Source of the DNA: Candidatus Ornithospirochaeta stercoravium
GTDB lineage: Bacteria > Spirochaetota > Spirochaetia > Sphaerochaetales > Sphaerochaetaceae
Assembly: GCA_017694915.1 (NCBI GenBank)
Contig: JADIMF010000012.1
Coordinates: 1-33,833 of the forward strand
Reading direction: 5' to 3'
Length of the DNA: 33,833 nucleotides
The first letter of the stretch is position 1; the number at the start of each line of letters is the position of its first letter. Both the position numbers and the translations under genes were made by a program. Shown here in pieces: positions 9,050 through 17,637 of this stretch. The notes below the pieces were generated by a model, which was not told the origin of the DNA, did no database searches, and worked only from the letters and a program-made list of their open reading frames with translations.

Positions 9050-12000
9050 TCATTCGTATTTGAGTATTTCTCTCGGCTTAGAGCCATTCGGAGGACCTAT
9101 TATCCCCCGCTCCTCCATCATCTCTATGATACGCGCGGCTCTGTTATAACCGATCTTCATACGTCTCTGGAGATAGGATGCAGAAGCGTTCTTGCGCTCG
9201 TAGACTATCTGCTTCGCTGTCTCATAGAGAACCTCATCGGAATCCTCATCGGAGACATCAACTTCGATGCCCTCACCATCATCATTCGTCTCAGGTTCTT
9301 CAAAGATATCATCGGCAAGATAGTCAGGAGTGCCATGCTTCTGTGCATAAGAGACGATATCATAAACCTCATCATCGGAGAGGAATGCGCCCTGGATTCT
9401 CTGAAGGCCTATCGTGGAAGGCTCCATAAGAAGCATATCGCCCTTTCCGAGAAGATCCTCAGCACCATTCTCATCGAGTATGATTCTGGAGTTGGTTCCG
9501 GATGAGACTGCAAATGCGATACGCGCAGGGAAGTTATTCTTAATCGTACCTGTAATGACATCCGCAGACGGTCGCTGTGTCGCGAGAATAAGGTGTATAC
9601 CCGCAGCCCTTGCTTTTGCTGCAAGACGGGCAATGTAGTTCTCGATATCCTTTCCGACAGTGGTCATGAGATCTGCGAACTCATCCATTATGAGAACGAT
9701 ATACGGAAGCTTCTCAGCTGGTATGTTCTCATTGCGTATCTTGGCATTAAGGCCCTCTATGTTCCTGACTCCGAACCTGAAGAGCATCTGATAGCGTCTC
9801 TCCATCTCATCAACAAGCCATTTGAGCATCCTCACGACCTTCTTGTCCTCTGTGATGACAGGTGTCAGCAGATGCGGAATACCATTGTATACGGTAAGCT
9901 CAACAACCTTAGGATCAACCATTATGAGGCGGACCTCCTGAGGTGTACGTGTATAGATGAGAGTACAGATCAGTGAGTTGATACATACGGACTTACCAGA
10001 TCCGGTGGTGCCGGCAATGAGCATATGAGGCATCTTTGCCACATCAATCGAGACAGGCTCTCCAGTAATCGTACGTCCGAGAATCATCGGAACACGGAGT
10101 TTCTGGCTCTCCGGATTTCTCTCCATCGCGTTGAGCATATCCTTGAATCCGATGATGGCTCTCTTCTTGTTAGGAACCTCTATACCGACAGCCTGACGTC
10201 CGGGAACAGGCGCAAGTATACGTATATGAACACCTCCGAGGCTGTATGAAAGCTCATCGTAGCGAGATTTGATACGCTGCACCATGACACCTTCGCCGAG
10301 CTTCAGCTCGTACATCGTAACGGTAGGTCCTTTTATTATCGAATCCATCGTAACCGAGACATGGTAATCTGCCAGTGTCTCTACGATTATATCGCCCTGC
10401 TCTTTCGTGAACTCATCGATGTCATTCGATGCCTGAGGATATTCTTTAAGGATATTCTTCGGAGGAGCGCTGTAATGGACTTTCTGACGCCTTGCAATCG
10501 ATGCGTAGCCAAGCTCATTGCTTACAAGTCCTCCGATACCGACAGCATAGAGGAACTCAGTATCCTGAAGAGGTGTACTCTCCTCAGTAGCTGCTGAAGT
10601 TTCCTCCGCTTTCTTTTCCTTATGCTCAGCCTGACGCTTTGCTTTCTTCATCGCTTCTTCTTTCTGAAGTTCCTCGAATGGATCAGTATCATCATCTGCG
10701 GCAACGGTAGGAGCAATTTTCACCTTCGGCGGTTCAGGCACGACCTCATCGCTCTTCATGAAACCTGAAAGCCCAGGTATCTTCTTCTCCACAGGTTCTT
10801 CCTTCACGAAAGTGCTTCCATACAGAGGCTCCTTCTCTGTTTCCGGAACTTCGGCTTCAAATGACTTTGCAGGGAAGGATGAGACACCCTTCTGGTGAGT
10901 CAAGGACTCGAACATCTTGTAACGGGGATGGTCAGGCGAGAGATTCGAAGGCGCGAATGAAGAATCATTCTTTCTCTCCTTCGGTTCTTTCTTCTCGAAT
11001 CCCTTTATCGGGGTTTTCCTCGCGGAGTCGGAAGCGGCTGCATTCTCATTCGCCATATTGATCATCGTCTCAAGCGTAGCTTCAATCATCCCACCTTTCT
11101 GGAATGATTCCGTACGCTTCGGATCATAATGCGTCTCCTCACTCTCCTCCGCTTTCTTCTCATCCTCAGCTTCCCTCTCGAGCTCCTTCTTTATCTCAGG
11201 GAAGACATCGGAAACAGGAGGCATTGAGGCCTTTCTCCTGATCTTCAGAGAATGTCCCGAAGGTGCACTCTCAACGCTCTTCAGCCTCTTCATCCTCGGA
11301 AGCTCACCCACTTCAGGGACATCTACCGGAGCATTCGGATCGATATATCTTCTTACAGGCTCTGCGCCTCTTGTAAGGAAGGAATTCTCATTCTCATCTT
11401 CGACAGCTGAGTTAGTCTCAGATGATTCAGATTCTGTCTTTCCGGCCTTCTTCTCTTCCTTAAGACGGGCCTTCTCCTCCTTAGCCTCTTCCTTCTTTCT
11501 CTTCTTTTCTTCCTTTCTGGCGAATCTCGCTTCCTCTTTCCTCTGCTTTCTCTCCATCTTTTTCTTCATGCGGAGGTATTCCTTATCTTCCTTCTCATGG
11601 ATGGATGAAAGCCCGGATTCAGAAGAATCATCCTCTTCGTCATCACTCTCTTCTTCAGCTTCTTCTGCCTCAGCCCTGCGTCTTTCATCTGCAAGCTCTT
11701 CACGCTTCGCTTTCTTTTCAGCGCGTCTTACAAGACGGGCATCAGCTTTGCCCGCGACGAGCATCAGGATGATATAAAGGAGAGCTTCAAGAAGCACGCA
11801 GAGAAGAAGCAGGCTTGTCTTTTCTGTATTCACACGAGAAAGTATGAACGCAGGATGCGGATTGCCGCTTCTGATATGCGTATATGAAAGCGCTGTGAAG
11901 TATATCAGTGCAATGAACGGCACTGAAAGGAACATCGAGAAACGCTTTTTCTTTCTGAAAATGAGGATAAGGAATCCTTCTAGAGCGAGGAATGCACCGA

Positions 12001-12175
12001 ACGGAACTATGGCAAAGGTTCCACTTCCTATTCCTATATATTCTCCGACCTTAGCTATGAATCCATTGATAGCTGCCGGAAGCGAAGATGCAAGATAATG
12101 AGAAGCCGAGAGAACCGCTCCTATTACGAACGCTGCTATACCCACCGCCAGGGAAAGCCTGTGTTTTCTTTTCAT
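9050..12175 (-). CDS. ftsK: DNA translocase FtsK/SpoIIIE
   Basis: FtsK pumps chromosomal DNA through the closing septum and helps resolve chromosome dimers. The 1041 residues start with about four membrane helices (residues 8-30, 45-75, 80-100, 120-142). A long, highly charged Lys/Glu-rich linker spans roughly 145-560. The motor follows, with Walker A GTTGSGKS (722-729) and Walker B IVLIMDEFADLM near 830. The winged-helix gamma domain closes the protein (about 975-1041, YLQRRMKIGYNRAARII), the part that reads KOPS-like sequences. The ATG overlaps the rsmG stop by 4 bases (ATGA). All catalytic parts are intact. The linker is low complexity and probably disordered or coiled coil. Confidence 0.95.
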   Translation of the reverse strand: MKRKHRLSLAVGIAAFVIGAVLSASHYLASSLPAAINGFIAKVGEYIGIGSGTFAIVPFGAFLALEGFLILIFRKKKRFSMFLSVPFIALIYFTALSYTHIRSGNPHPAFILSRVNTEKTSLLLLCVLLEALLYIILMLVAGKADARLVRRAEKKAKREELADERRRAEAEEAEEESDDEEDDSSESGLSSIHEKEDKEYLRMKKKMERKQRKEEARFARKEEKKRKKEEAKEEKARLKEEKKAGKTESESSETNSAVEDENENSFLTRGAEPVRRYIDPNAPVDVPEVGELPRMKRLKSVESAPSGHSLKIRRKASMPPVSDVFPEIKKELEREAEDEKKAEESEETHYDPKRTESFQKGGMIEATLETMINMANENAAASDSARKTPIKGFEKKEPKERKNDSSFAPSNLSPDHPRYKMFESLTHQKGVSSFPAKSFEAEVPETEKEPLYGSTFVKEEPVEKKIPGLSGFMKSDEVVPEPPKVKIAPTVAADDDTDPFEELQKEEAMKKAKRQAEHKEKKAEETSAATEESTPLQDTEFLYAVGIGGLVSNELGYASIARRQKVHYSAPPKNILKEYPQASNDIDEFTKEQGDIIVETLADYHVSVTMDSIIKGPTVTMYELKLGEGVMVQRIKSRYDELSYSLGGVHIRILAPVPGRQAVGIEVPNKKRAIIGFKDMLNAMERNPESQKLRVPMILGRTITGEPVSIDVAKMPHMLIAGTTGSGKSVCINSLICTLIYTRTPQEVRLIMVDPKVVELTVYNGIPHLLTPVITEDKKVVRMLKWLVDEMERRYQMLFRFGVRNIEGLNAKIRNENIPAEKLPYIVLIMDEFADLMTTVGKDIENYIARLAAKARAAGIHLILATQRPSADVITGTIKNNFPARIAFAVSSGTNSRIILDENGAEDLLGKGDMLLMEPSTIGLQRIQGAFLSDDEVYDIVSYAQKHGTPDYLADDIFEEPETNDDGEGIEVDVSDEDSDEVLYETAKQIVYERKNASASYLQRRMKIGYNRAARIIEMMEERGIIGPPNGSKPREILKYE

Positions 12176-12819
12176 TTCATCAAATTCCTGAGGACAACCA
12201 TTGTCCTTGCCTCATCAAGATAGGGAACCTTAAGTTTCACTATCTCATCATCGAAGTTCCAGCCCTCTCCCCTAAGAACATCGAGCTCCGACAATGCACT
12301 GTTTCTCTGTCCTTTATACAGAAGAAGAGGCGCATTCTCCTTCAGGAGATTCACCACATCCTCTGCCACATCATAGATAGGATGGAATGCACGGCATGTG
12401 ACTGCATCAAAGCTTCTCTCGGCTTCTTTGATGTCGTAATCGCAGACTTCGGCGTTCTTCAGTCCCGTCCTGACAAGGACTCCCTTAAGGAACCTCGAAC
12501 GACGCTGCATTCTTTCTATAAGCACAAAGTGCCTGTCCGGGAAGAGCATGGAAAGCACGACGCCGGGAAAACCAGCTCCCGATCCCATGTCTGCTATCAC
12601 GGAAGACGCTTCGGTGTTATCAATGAATACCGGATAAGCGGCTGCTGAGTCCAGTATATGCCTTATGACGATCTCATCAGGATCCTTGTCCCCGACCAGC
12701 TTGAGCGAAGGATTGAAAAGGAGAATCTCATCAAGATACAGCCGCATTCTATCAATAAGCTCATCGCTTACCGAAATGCCGATTCTTTCCAATCCTGATG
12801 AAAGAAGCTCCTTATCCAC
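12172..12819 (-). CDS. rsmG: 16S rRNA (guanine-527-N7)-methyltransferase
   Basis: RsmG (GidB) methylates G527 of 16S rRNA with S-adenosylmethionine; its loss gives low-level streptomycin resistance in other bacteria. The 215-residue protein carries the SAM-binding glycine loop DMGSGAGFPGVVL (near residue 72), followed by FVLIERMQRRSRFL, characteristic of the family, and the conserved CRAFHP segment. The start is a GTG inside the end of mnmG (8-base overlap), supported by AAGGAG 8 bases upstream. The gene order mnmE-mnmG-rsmG is a widely conserved arrangement. Confidence 0.94.
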   Translation of the reverse strand: MDKELLSSGLERIGISVSDELIDRMRLYLDEILLFNPSLKLVGDKDPDEIVIRHILDSAAAYPVFIDNTEASSVIADMGSGAGFPGVVLSMLFPDRHFVLIERMQRRSRFLKGVLVRTGLKNAEVCDYDIKEAERSFDAVTCRAFHPIYDVAEDVVNLLKENAPLLLYKGQRNSALSELDVLRGEGWNFDDEIVKLKVPYLDEARTMVVLRNLMK

Positions 12820-14611
12820 GTTTTCTGCTCCTTACCGCAACAGACAGAACCGCTATGTCAGTAACACGCACACCTGAAATTCTCGACGCCTGTCCGATTG
12901 AAAGCGGCCTGACTGTCTTAAGCTTCTCTCTCGACTCCGAGGAGATGCCATCAACTGAATCATAATCGAAATCCGAAGGAATCTCCATATTCTCCATTCG
13001 CTTTGCCTTCTCAGCCTCTTTCTCCTGTCTCTGGAGGTATCCTTCGTATTTTATATCCAGCTCCGCCTCAGAAAGAACGGAGTACGGGAATGAGGCGAGA
13101 GCCTCTATATCCAATGCGTGGATATCAGTCTCGGGCATGCGTACAAGATCATAACAGTTCCTGCCATTCATACGTGAATCATGAAGGATTTCCTTCACAT
13201 TCCTTATTGACTCAGTCTTCAGTGAAAGCCTGTCCATCTTGTCTTTAGGAGCAAGTCCAGCATTATACCCGATTGCAGTCAGTCTCTGATCGGCATTGTC
13301 ATGACGAAGCGACAGCCTGTACTCCGCACGCGATGTGAACATCCTGTAAGGCTCTTTTGTGCCTTTAGTGACAAGATCATCTATGAGAACACCGATATAT
13401 GCCTCTGTACGCGACAGTATCACGGGTTTCTCACCCTTCAGGAGCTGTGCGGCATTCATTCCTGCAATAAGTCCCTGTGCAGCAGCTTCCTCGTATCCTG
13501 ATGTGCCGTTTGTCTGGCCAGCGACGAAAAGGCCAGGAAGAATCTTGCTCTCAAGCGATGGATAAAGATCCATCGGATCAAGATAATCATACTCAACCGC
13601 ATAAGCAGGCCTCATGATCTCCGCATGCCTCAGTCCTGGAATCGAATGGATGAAACGATGCTGAACTTCTTCAGGAAGCGATGATGACAGTCCATTGAGA
13701 TACATCTCCTCTGTCCCGACACCCTCAGGCTCCACGAATATCTGATGACGCTCCCTGTCAGGGAAACGAACCACCTTGTCTTCAATGGAAGGACAGTATC
13801 TAGGCCCTTTTCCGATGATCTTCCCTCCATAAAGCGGAGAGCGGTGTATATTCTCCCTTATGATTCTATGTGTCTCATCATTCGTGTATGTGATGTAGCA
13901 TGGAAGAGACGGACGATCGATATGATCCGTATCGAAGGAGAAAGCCTCCATGACATCATCTCCGTTCTGTACTTCCATCTCATCGAGATCGAGTGAGGAG
14001 AAACGTACGCGGCTGGGTGTTCCTGTCTTCATTCTTCCTGTATGGAAGCCAAGTCTTCTGAGGCTGTCCCCCAGCCCGATAGCAGCGCTCTCTCCGAGTC
14101 TTCCGCACGGAGCATCATATTCGCCGATGAAGATCTTTCCATCCATGAATGTACCGGTTGTAAGCACCACGGTCTTTGCGGAAATCTGCCAACCACGCTC
14201 CGTGATAACACCGGCTATGACATTGCCGCTGACGATGAAATCAACAACAGTATCCATGAAAAGATGGAGATGGTGCTCTTTTTCCAGAGTCTCCTTTGCA
14301 AGACGGGAATAGCTGAATTTATCAGCCTGAGCGCGCGGAGCCTGCACTGCAGGACCTCTTCGCCTGTTGAGGATGCGCATCTGTATCATCGTCTTATCGA
14401 TGAGATGGCCCATCTCTCCGCCAAGCGCATCGATTTCCCTCACAAGATTGCCCTTCGCAAGTCCTCCTATCGAAGGATTGCAGCTCATACGCCCTATCGC
14501 ATCCAATGACTGTGTTATAAGAAGTGTCTCAAAACCTTCTCTGGAGAGCGCAAGAGAAGCTTCTATGCCTGCATGCCCTCCGCCTATTACTATCGCATCA
14601 TAATCACGCAT
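12812..14611 (-). CDS. mnmG: tRNA uridine 5-carboxymethylaminomethyl modification enzyme MnmG
   Basis: MnmG (GidA) works with MnmE to install the cmnm5 group on wobble U34 of several tRNAs, using FAD, methylene-tetrahydrofolate and glycine. The 599 residues start with the dinucleotide-binding loop VIGGGHAGIEASLALSREG. They contain the family blocks GRMSCNPSIGGLAKGNLVRE and GYEEAAAQGLIAGMNAA, and end in the C-terminal helical domain with SIGQASRISGVRVTDI. The length is slightly below the usual 620. The ATG lies 1 base after the mnmE stop, so its partner protein is made from the same transcript. Confidence 0.96.
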   Translation of the reverse strand: MRDYDAIVIGGGHAGIEASLALSREGFETLLITQSLDAIGRMSCNPSIGGLAKGNLVREIDALGGEMGHLIDKTMIQMRILNRRRGPAVQAPRAQADKFSYSRLAKETLEKEHHLHLFMDTVVDFIVSGNVIAGVITERGWQISAKTVVLTTGTFMDGKIFIGEYDAPCGRLGESAAIGLGDSLRRLGFHTGRMKTGTPSRVRFSSLDLDEMEVQNGDDVMEAFSFDTDHIDRPSLPCYITYTNDETHRIIRENIHRSPLYGGKIIGKGPRYCPSIEDKVVRFPDRERHQIFVEPEGVGTEEMYLNGLSSSLPEEVQHRFIHSIPGLRHAEIMRPAYAVEYDYLDPMDLYPSLESKILPGLFVAGQTNGTSGYEEAAAQGLIAGMNAAQLLKGEKPVILSRTEAYIGVLIDDLVTKGTKEPYRMFTSRAEYRLSLRHDNADQRLTAIGYNAGLAPKDKMDRLSLKTESIRNVKEILHDSRMNGRNCYDLVRMPETDIHALDIEALASFPYSVLSEAELDIKYEGYLQRQEKEAEKAKRMENMEIPSDFDYDSVDGISSESREKLKTVRPLSIGQASRISGVRVTDIAVLSVAVRSRKRG

Positions 14612-14612
14612 A

Positions 14613-15923
14613 TCATTTACCTAAGCAGAATGAGGAGAAGAGACGTTCAAGCACATCCTCCCCTGTCACCATTCCAGTCAGCTCACCTAGCGACTCAAGC
14701 GCACTCTGAAGATAGAGCGCGATGATATCATAGCCGGAAGAAGCCGAGGCCTCTGCATCCCTGAGAGCAGAAAGCACTGCTGAAAGGTTGTCACGCTGCC
14801 GCTCTGAGTCTATCGAAGGAACGGATGATGAAACAACCCGTCCTTCCATAAGACGTTCGGCCATCTTGTTTATGACCTCATCCAACCCTTCGCCAGTCAT
14901 GGAGGAAAAAGAAGTGGAGCCATCCTTGAGCTTTATGTCTCTCTTTGAATACACGGTGAGTATTGATTCATCCGCAGGAGGGACATCATCTGATGAAGGA
15001 TCTATGACATAGACAACAAGATCCGCATCCTTGATAAGCTCTTCCGTTCTCCTTATTCCCTCCTTCTCGATAAGCCCATCGGTCTCCCTCAGCCCTGCGG
15101 TATCAAAAAGCCTGACAGGAATACCGAGAATCGAGGCATCTGCTTCTATGTAATCCCTTGTAGTACCCTCCTCTGAGGATACAATAGCCCTGTTTTCCTT
15201 AAGAAGTGCATTATATAACGAGCTTTTTCCTGCATTCGTACGCCCTGCGATGACAACCTTCGCACCTTCTGAATACAACCTCGAAGCTGAATAGGTCGAT
15301 ATGATTGCTTCAAGACGGGAGATGATGGAATCAACCTCATCGTAAGGAAATTCCCAGTCCTCCGGAATCTCATCCTCGCCATAATCCAGCTGCACCTCAA
15401 GAGAAGCAAGGATATTGAGGATTCTGTCCTTTATATCATCCGCTTCCCTTTTTATAGATCCCGTGAGACGCGAAAGTGCCTCGGATCCAGCCCGTTCGCT
15501 TTTTGAACGTACGATCTCCTCAACGGCCTCCGCCTCCGTCAGATCCATACGTCCATGCATGAATGCACGGTATGTGAACTCACCCCTCTCCGCCCTGCGT
15601 ATACCGATTGATTCGAGAAGATTCTCGATTGCCCTTATTACAGGAAGGGAGCCATGCGACATGATCTCAAAAGCCTCTTCTGAGGTGTAGCCATGACCTT
15701 TTTCATACTTTATGAGCATCACCTCATCGATATTCCTTCCATTTCCATCATGGATGAATCCATGTATGGCGTGAGATGAAGGGTAAGAAGCAATCTTTCC
15801 CGTGAAATAAGGAGCTATCATTGAAAGGACATTGTCCCCGCTGGCTCTTATTACCGCGATAGCTGATGGGGAAAAAGGAGTAGCAAGTGCATAAATAGGT
15901 TCACCGGTTGTGTAGCAAGGCAT
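14613..15923 (-). CDS. mnmE: tRNA modification GTPase MnmE
   Basis: MnmE (TrmE) is the GTPase partner of MnmG in wobble-uridine modification. The 436 residues have an N-terminal folate-binding domain (YALATPFSPSAIAVIRASG) and a helical domain interrupted by the G domain. G1 is GRTNAGKS (227-234), the G2/G3 region has TTRDY and DTAGLRET, and the C-terminus ends FCLGK, the conserved catalytic-cysteine tail. The G4 motif reads SKRD instead of the common NKxD, which might affect guanine selectivity. It is the first gene of the minus-strand directon; the promoter overlaps that of the divergent epmA. The ATG at 15923 lies only 6 bases from the proposed -10. Confidence 0.95.
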   Translation of the reverse strand: MPCYTTGEPIYALATPFSPSAIAVIRASGDNVLSMIAPYFTGKIASYPSSHAIHGFIHDGNGRNIDEVMLIKYEKGHGYTSEEAFEIMSHGSLPVIRAIENLLESIGIRRAERGEFTYRAFMHGRMDLTEAEAVEEIVRSKSERAGSEALSRLTGSIKREADDIKDRILNILASLEVQLDYGEDEIPEDWEFPYDEVDSIISRLEAIISTYSASRLYSEGAKVVIAGRTNAGKSSLYNALLKENRAIVSSEEGTTRDYIEADASILGIPVRLFDTAGLRETDGLIEKEGIRRTEELIKDADLVVYVIDPSSDDVPPADESILTVYSKRDIKLKDGSTSFSSMTGEGLDEVINKMAERLMEGRVVSSSVPSIDSERQRDNLSAVLSALRDAEASASSGYDIIALYLQSALESLGELTGMVTGEDVLERLFSSFCLGK

Positions 15924-15958
15924 ACCGATATACTATTGCAACCCACCCCGATGGGCAA
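15908..15958. promoter_or_regulatory. Divergent, overlapping promoters for mnmE (-) and epmA (+)
   Basis: On the plus strand, TTGTGT (15908-15913) and TACTAT (15931-15936) are 17 bases apart; TATACT at 15929 is an alternative -10. On the minus strand, TTGCCC (15958-15953) and TAGTAT (15935-15930) are also 17 apart. The two -10 elements share the same bases, so only one polymerase could bind at a time. The minus-strand -10 is 6 bases before the mnmE ATG, implying a leaderless message. This is by-eye consensus matching, not measured. Confidence 0.5.
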
Positions 15959-16979
15959 TACAATCGCGCTCATGTACGATTTCAGAATGGCGAAGCTCAG
16001 ATCGGAGCTTCTGATGAATATAAGAAAGTATTTCATAGACAAGGATTATCTCGAGGTATCCACCCCGACGCTTTCCCCGTATCTCATTCCAGAGCCTACG
16101 ATAAAGACATTCAGGACGGAGTTCATCAATCCCTTCATGGAAAGGACTTCCCTTTTCATGATTCCCTCTCCAGAGATATTCATGAAGAAGCTGCTTGCGG
16201 CAGGATCCGGATCGATATTCCAGATTTCGCAGTGCTTCCGAAATGCAGAGCAGCTTGGTGATGTTCATAACCCGGAATTCACGATGCTCGAGTACTATAC
16301 CGTGAATGCCGATGAAAAGGATTCCATCGATATAACCCATGACATGATTAAGCATGCCGTTCCATCCACCCTTGATGAGGAGTGGATGCATAACGAGCCT
16401 CTTGTCATATCGATGCATGAGGCGATGATGAAAGCCTGCGCTGTGGACATGGACAAGGCAGAGGATATCGATTACCTGAGAAAAGAAGCTGTGAGACTTT
16501 CACTTCAGTATACAGAGGATGAATCCTGGGACGATACGTTCAACAGGATATTCCTCACATATACAGAACCATGGCTTCCGAAGGACAGGGAGGTATATCT
16601 CACGGACTATCCTGACAAGATAAGGTGCCTTGCGAGGAAATACAGCGACAAGCCATGCAGGAAACGCTGGGAGATGTATATTAAAGGCATCGAGATAGCA
16701 AACTGCTATGACGAGGAGACTGACAAGGAAGAAACGAGAAGATACTTCGAGGATGAGCAGGCATTACTGGAGAAGGAAAGAACGGAAACCGGTGATGAGA
16801 TATCTCCTTCAGATCCCGATTTCCCCTCGCTTACGATACCGAAGTCATCGGGAGGAGCAATGGGACTGGACAGGCTTCTTGCAGTCTCATTGGGGCTGGA
16901 AACGATAGAGCCTTTACTATTGTTTCCTCTTTCTGATATGCTACACACCGTTAAAGCTAATTCGTCTAATCAGAGGTAG
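15951..16979 (+). CDS. epmA: EF-P lysyltransferase EpmA (PoxA/GenX), lysyl-tRNA synthetase paralogue
   Basis: EpmA attaches (R)-beta-lysine to a conserved lysine of elongation factor P. The protein of about 342 residues is the class II synthetase catalytic core alone, without the anticodon-binding domain of LysS. Motif 2 is seen in SIFQISQCFRNAEQLGDVHNPEFTML (described by parts: ISQCFRN and HNPEFTMLEYY). Motif 3 is SGGAMGLDRLLAVSLG. The ATG at 15951 is preferred because the upstream TTG at 15936 lies inside the likely -10; no Shine-Dalgarno sequence precedes either. The substrate gene efp follows 5 bases later. The partner EpmB (lysine 2,3-aminomutase) is not in this window. Confidence 0.93.
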   Translation: MGNTIALMYDFRMAKLRSELLMNIRKYFIDKDYLEVSTPTLSPYLIPEPTIKTFRTEFINPFMERTSLFMIPSPEIFMKKLLAAGSGSIFQISQCFRNAEQLGDVHNPEFTMLEYYTVNADEKDSIDITHDMIKHAVPSTLDEEWMHNEPLVISMHEAMMKACAVDMDKAEDIDYLRKEAVRLSLQYTEDESWDDTFNRIFLTYTEPWLPKDREVYLTDYPDKIRCLARKYSDKPCRKRWEMYIKGIEIANCYDEETDKEETRRYFEDEQALLEKERTETGDEISPSDPDFPSLTIPKSSGGAMGLDRLLAVSLGLETIEPLLLFPLSDMLHTVKANSSNQR

Positions 16980-16984
16980 ATAAT

Positions 16985-17548
16985 ATGATTAAAGCAGGTC
17001 AGATTGACAAGGGAACGGCCCTTCTTATCAAAGGTCAGCCGTTTGTCTGCATCGAACGCGAGTTCGTAAACCCGGGAAAGGGATCAGCATTCGTACGTCT
17101 TAAGCTCAAGAGCCCGGCAACAGGTCAGGTCCTCTCTGAGACAATGAAGAGCCAGGATAACGCAGAGGACATCACGGTAGAGGACAAGGATCTCCAGTAT
17201 CTCTACAACGATGGAGAGAACTTCTATTTCCAGAATACCGACACATTCGATCAGGTCGATGTTCCTATGAAGTCCTTCACTGACTACGAGTACTTCATGA
17301 AGGAAGGCGAGACTTACAGAGCAACATTCTGGGAAGATCAGGTCCTCGACATCATCATTCCTTCAAAGATCGTATTCACAGTTGCAGAAGCTGAGGAAGC
17401 TGTAAAGGGCGATACAGTCCAGGGCGCAACAAAGTATGTTACGACCGAGACAGGACTCCGCGTAAGAGTACCTATCTTCATCAAGCAGGGCGAGAAGATC
17501 AGAGTCAATACGGAGACTAAGGAATATCTCGAAAGAGTTAACAGCTAA
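16985..17548 (+). CDS. efp: Translation elongation factor P
   Basis: EF-P binds the ribosome between the P and E sites and relieves stalling at polyproline stretches. The 187 residues form the three usual beta-barrel domains. The modified lysine is Lys32, in the loop FVNPGKGSAFVRLKLK, the lysine type expected for EpmA modification. The signature TETGLRVRVPIFIKQGEKI is present near the C-terminus. The ATG follows GAGG, which overlaps the epmA stop, so enzyme and substrate are made together. A Rho-independent terminator follows directly. Confidence 0.97.
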   Translation: MIKAGQIDKGTALLIKGQPFVCIEREFVNPGKGSAFVRLKLKSPATGQVLSETMKSQDNAEDITVEDKDLQYLYNDGENFYFQNTDTFDQVDVPMKSFTDYEYFMKEGETYRATFWEDQVLDIIIPSKIVFTVAEAEEAVKGDTVQGATKYVTTETGLRVRVPIFIKQGEKIRVNTETKEYLERVNS

Positions 17549-17557
17549 CAGCAGATC

Positions 17558-17586
17558 AAGAGCCTCATTGCGAGGCTCTTATATTT
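17558..17586 (+). terminator. Rho-independent terminator of epmA-efp
   Basis: The hairpin AAGAGCCTC / GAGGCTCTT (17558-17566 with 17572-17580) has nine base pairs and a five-base loop, followed by ATATTT. It lies 10 bases after the efp stop. The U tract is imperfect, but the stem is strong. The convergent rlmD-like gene ends at 17638. Confidence 0.8.
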
Positions 17587-17637
17587 ACAGTCTTATATTT
17601 TCAATAACGTAATTTAAACTCCGTATACGGAATAGTT

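Noticed and set aside
9010-9087. Longer aminotransferase frame starting at 9087
   Set aside because: It overlaps the end of the ftsK gamma domain and has no homologous residues; ATG 9009 fits the family.
12088-12648. 186-codon frame opposite rsmG
   Set aside because: Opposes the conserved SAM-binding region of rsmG; composition is that of an antisense frame.
15933-16418. 161-codon frame opposite epmA
   Set aside because: Shadow of a conserved catalytic gene; no motif or ribosome site of its own.
17616-17637. Palindrome TCCGTATACGGA as a terminator of the rlmD-like gene
   Set aside because: The stem has a bulge in the extended form and lacks a proper U tract; it may be a weak terminator or a protein site, but support is too thin to list.
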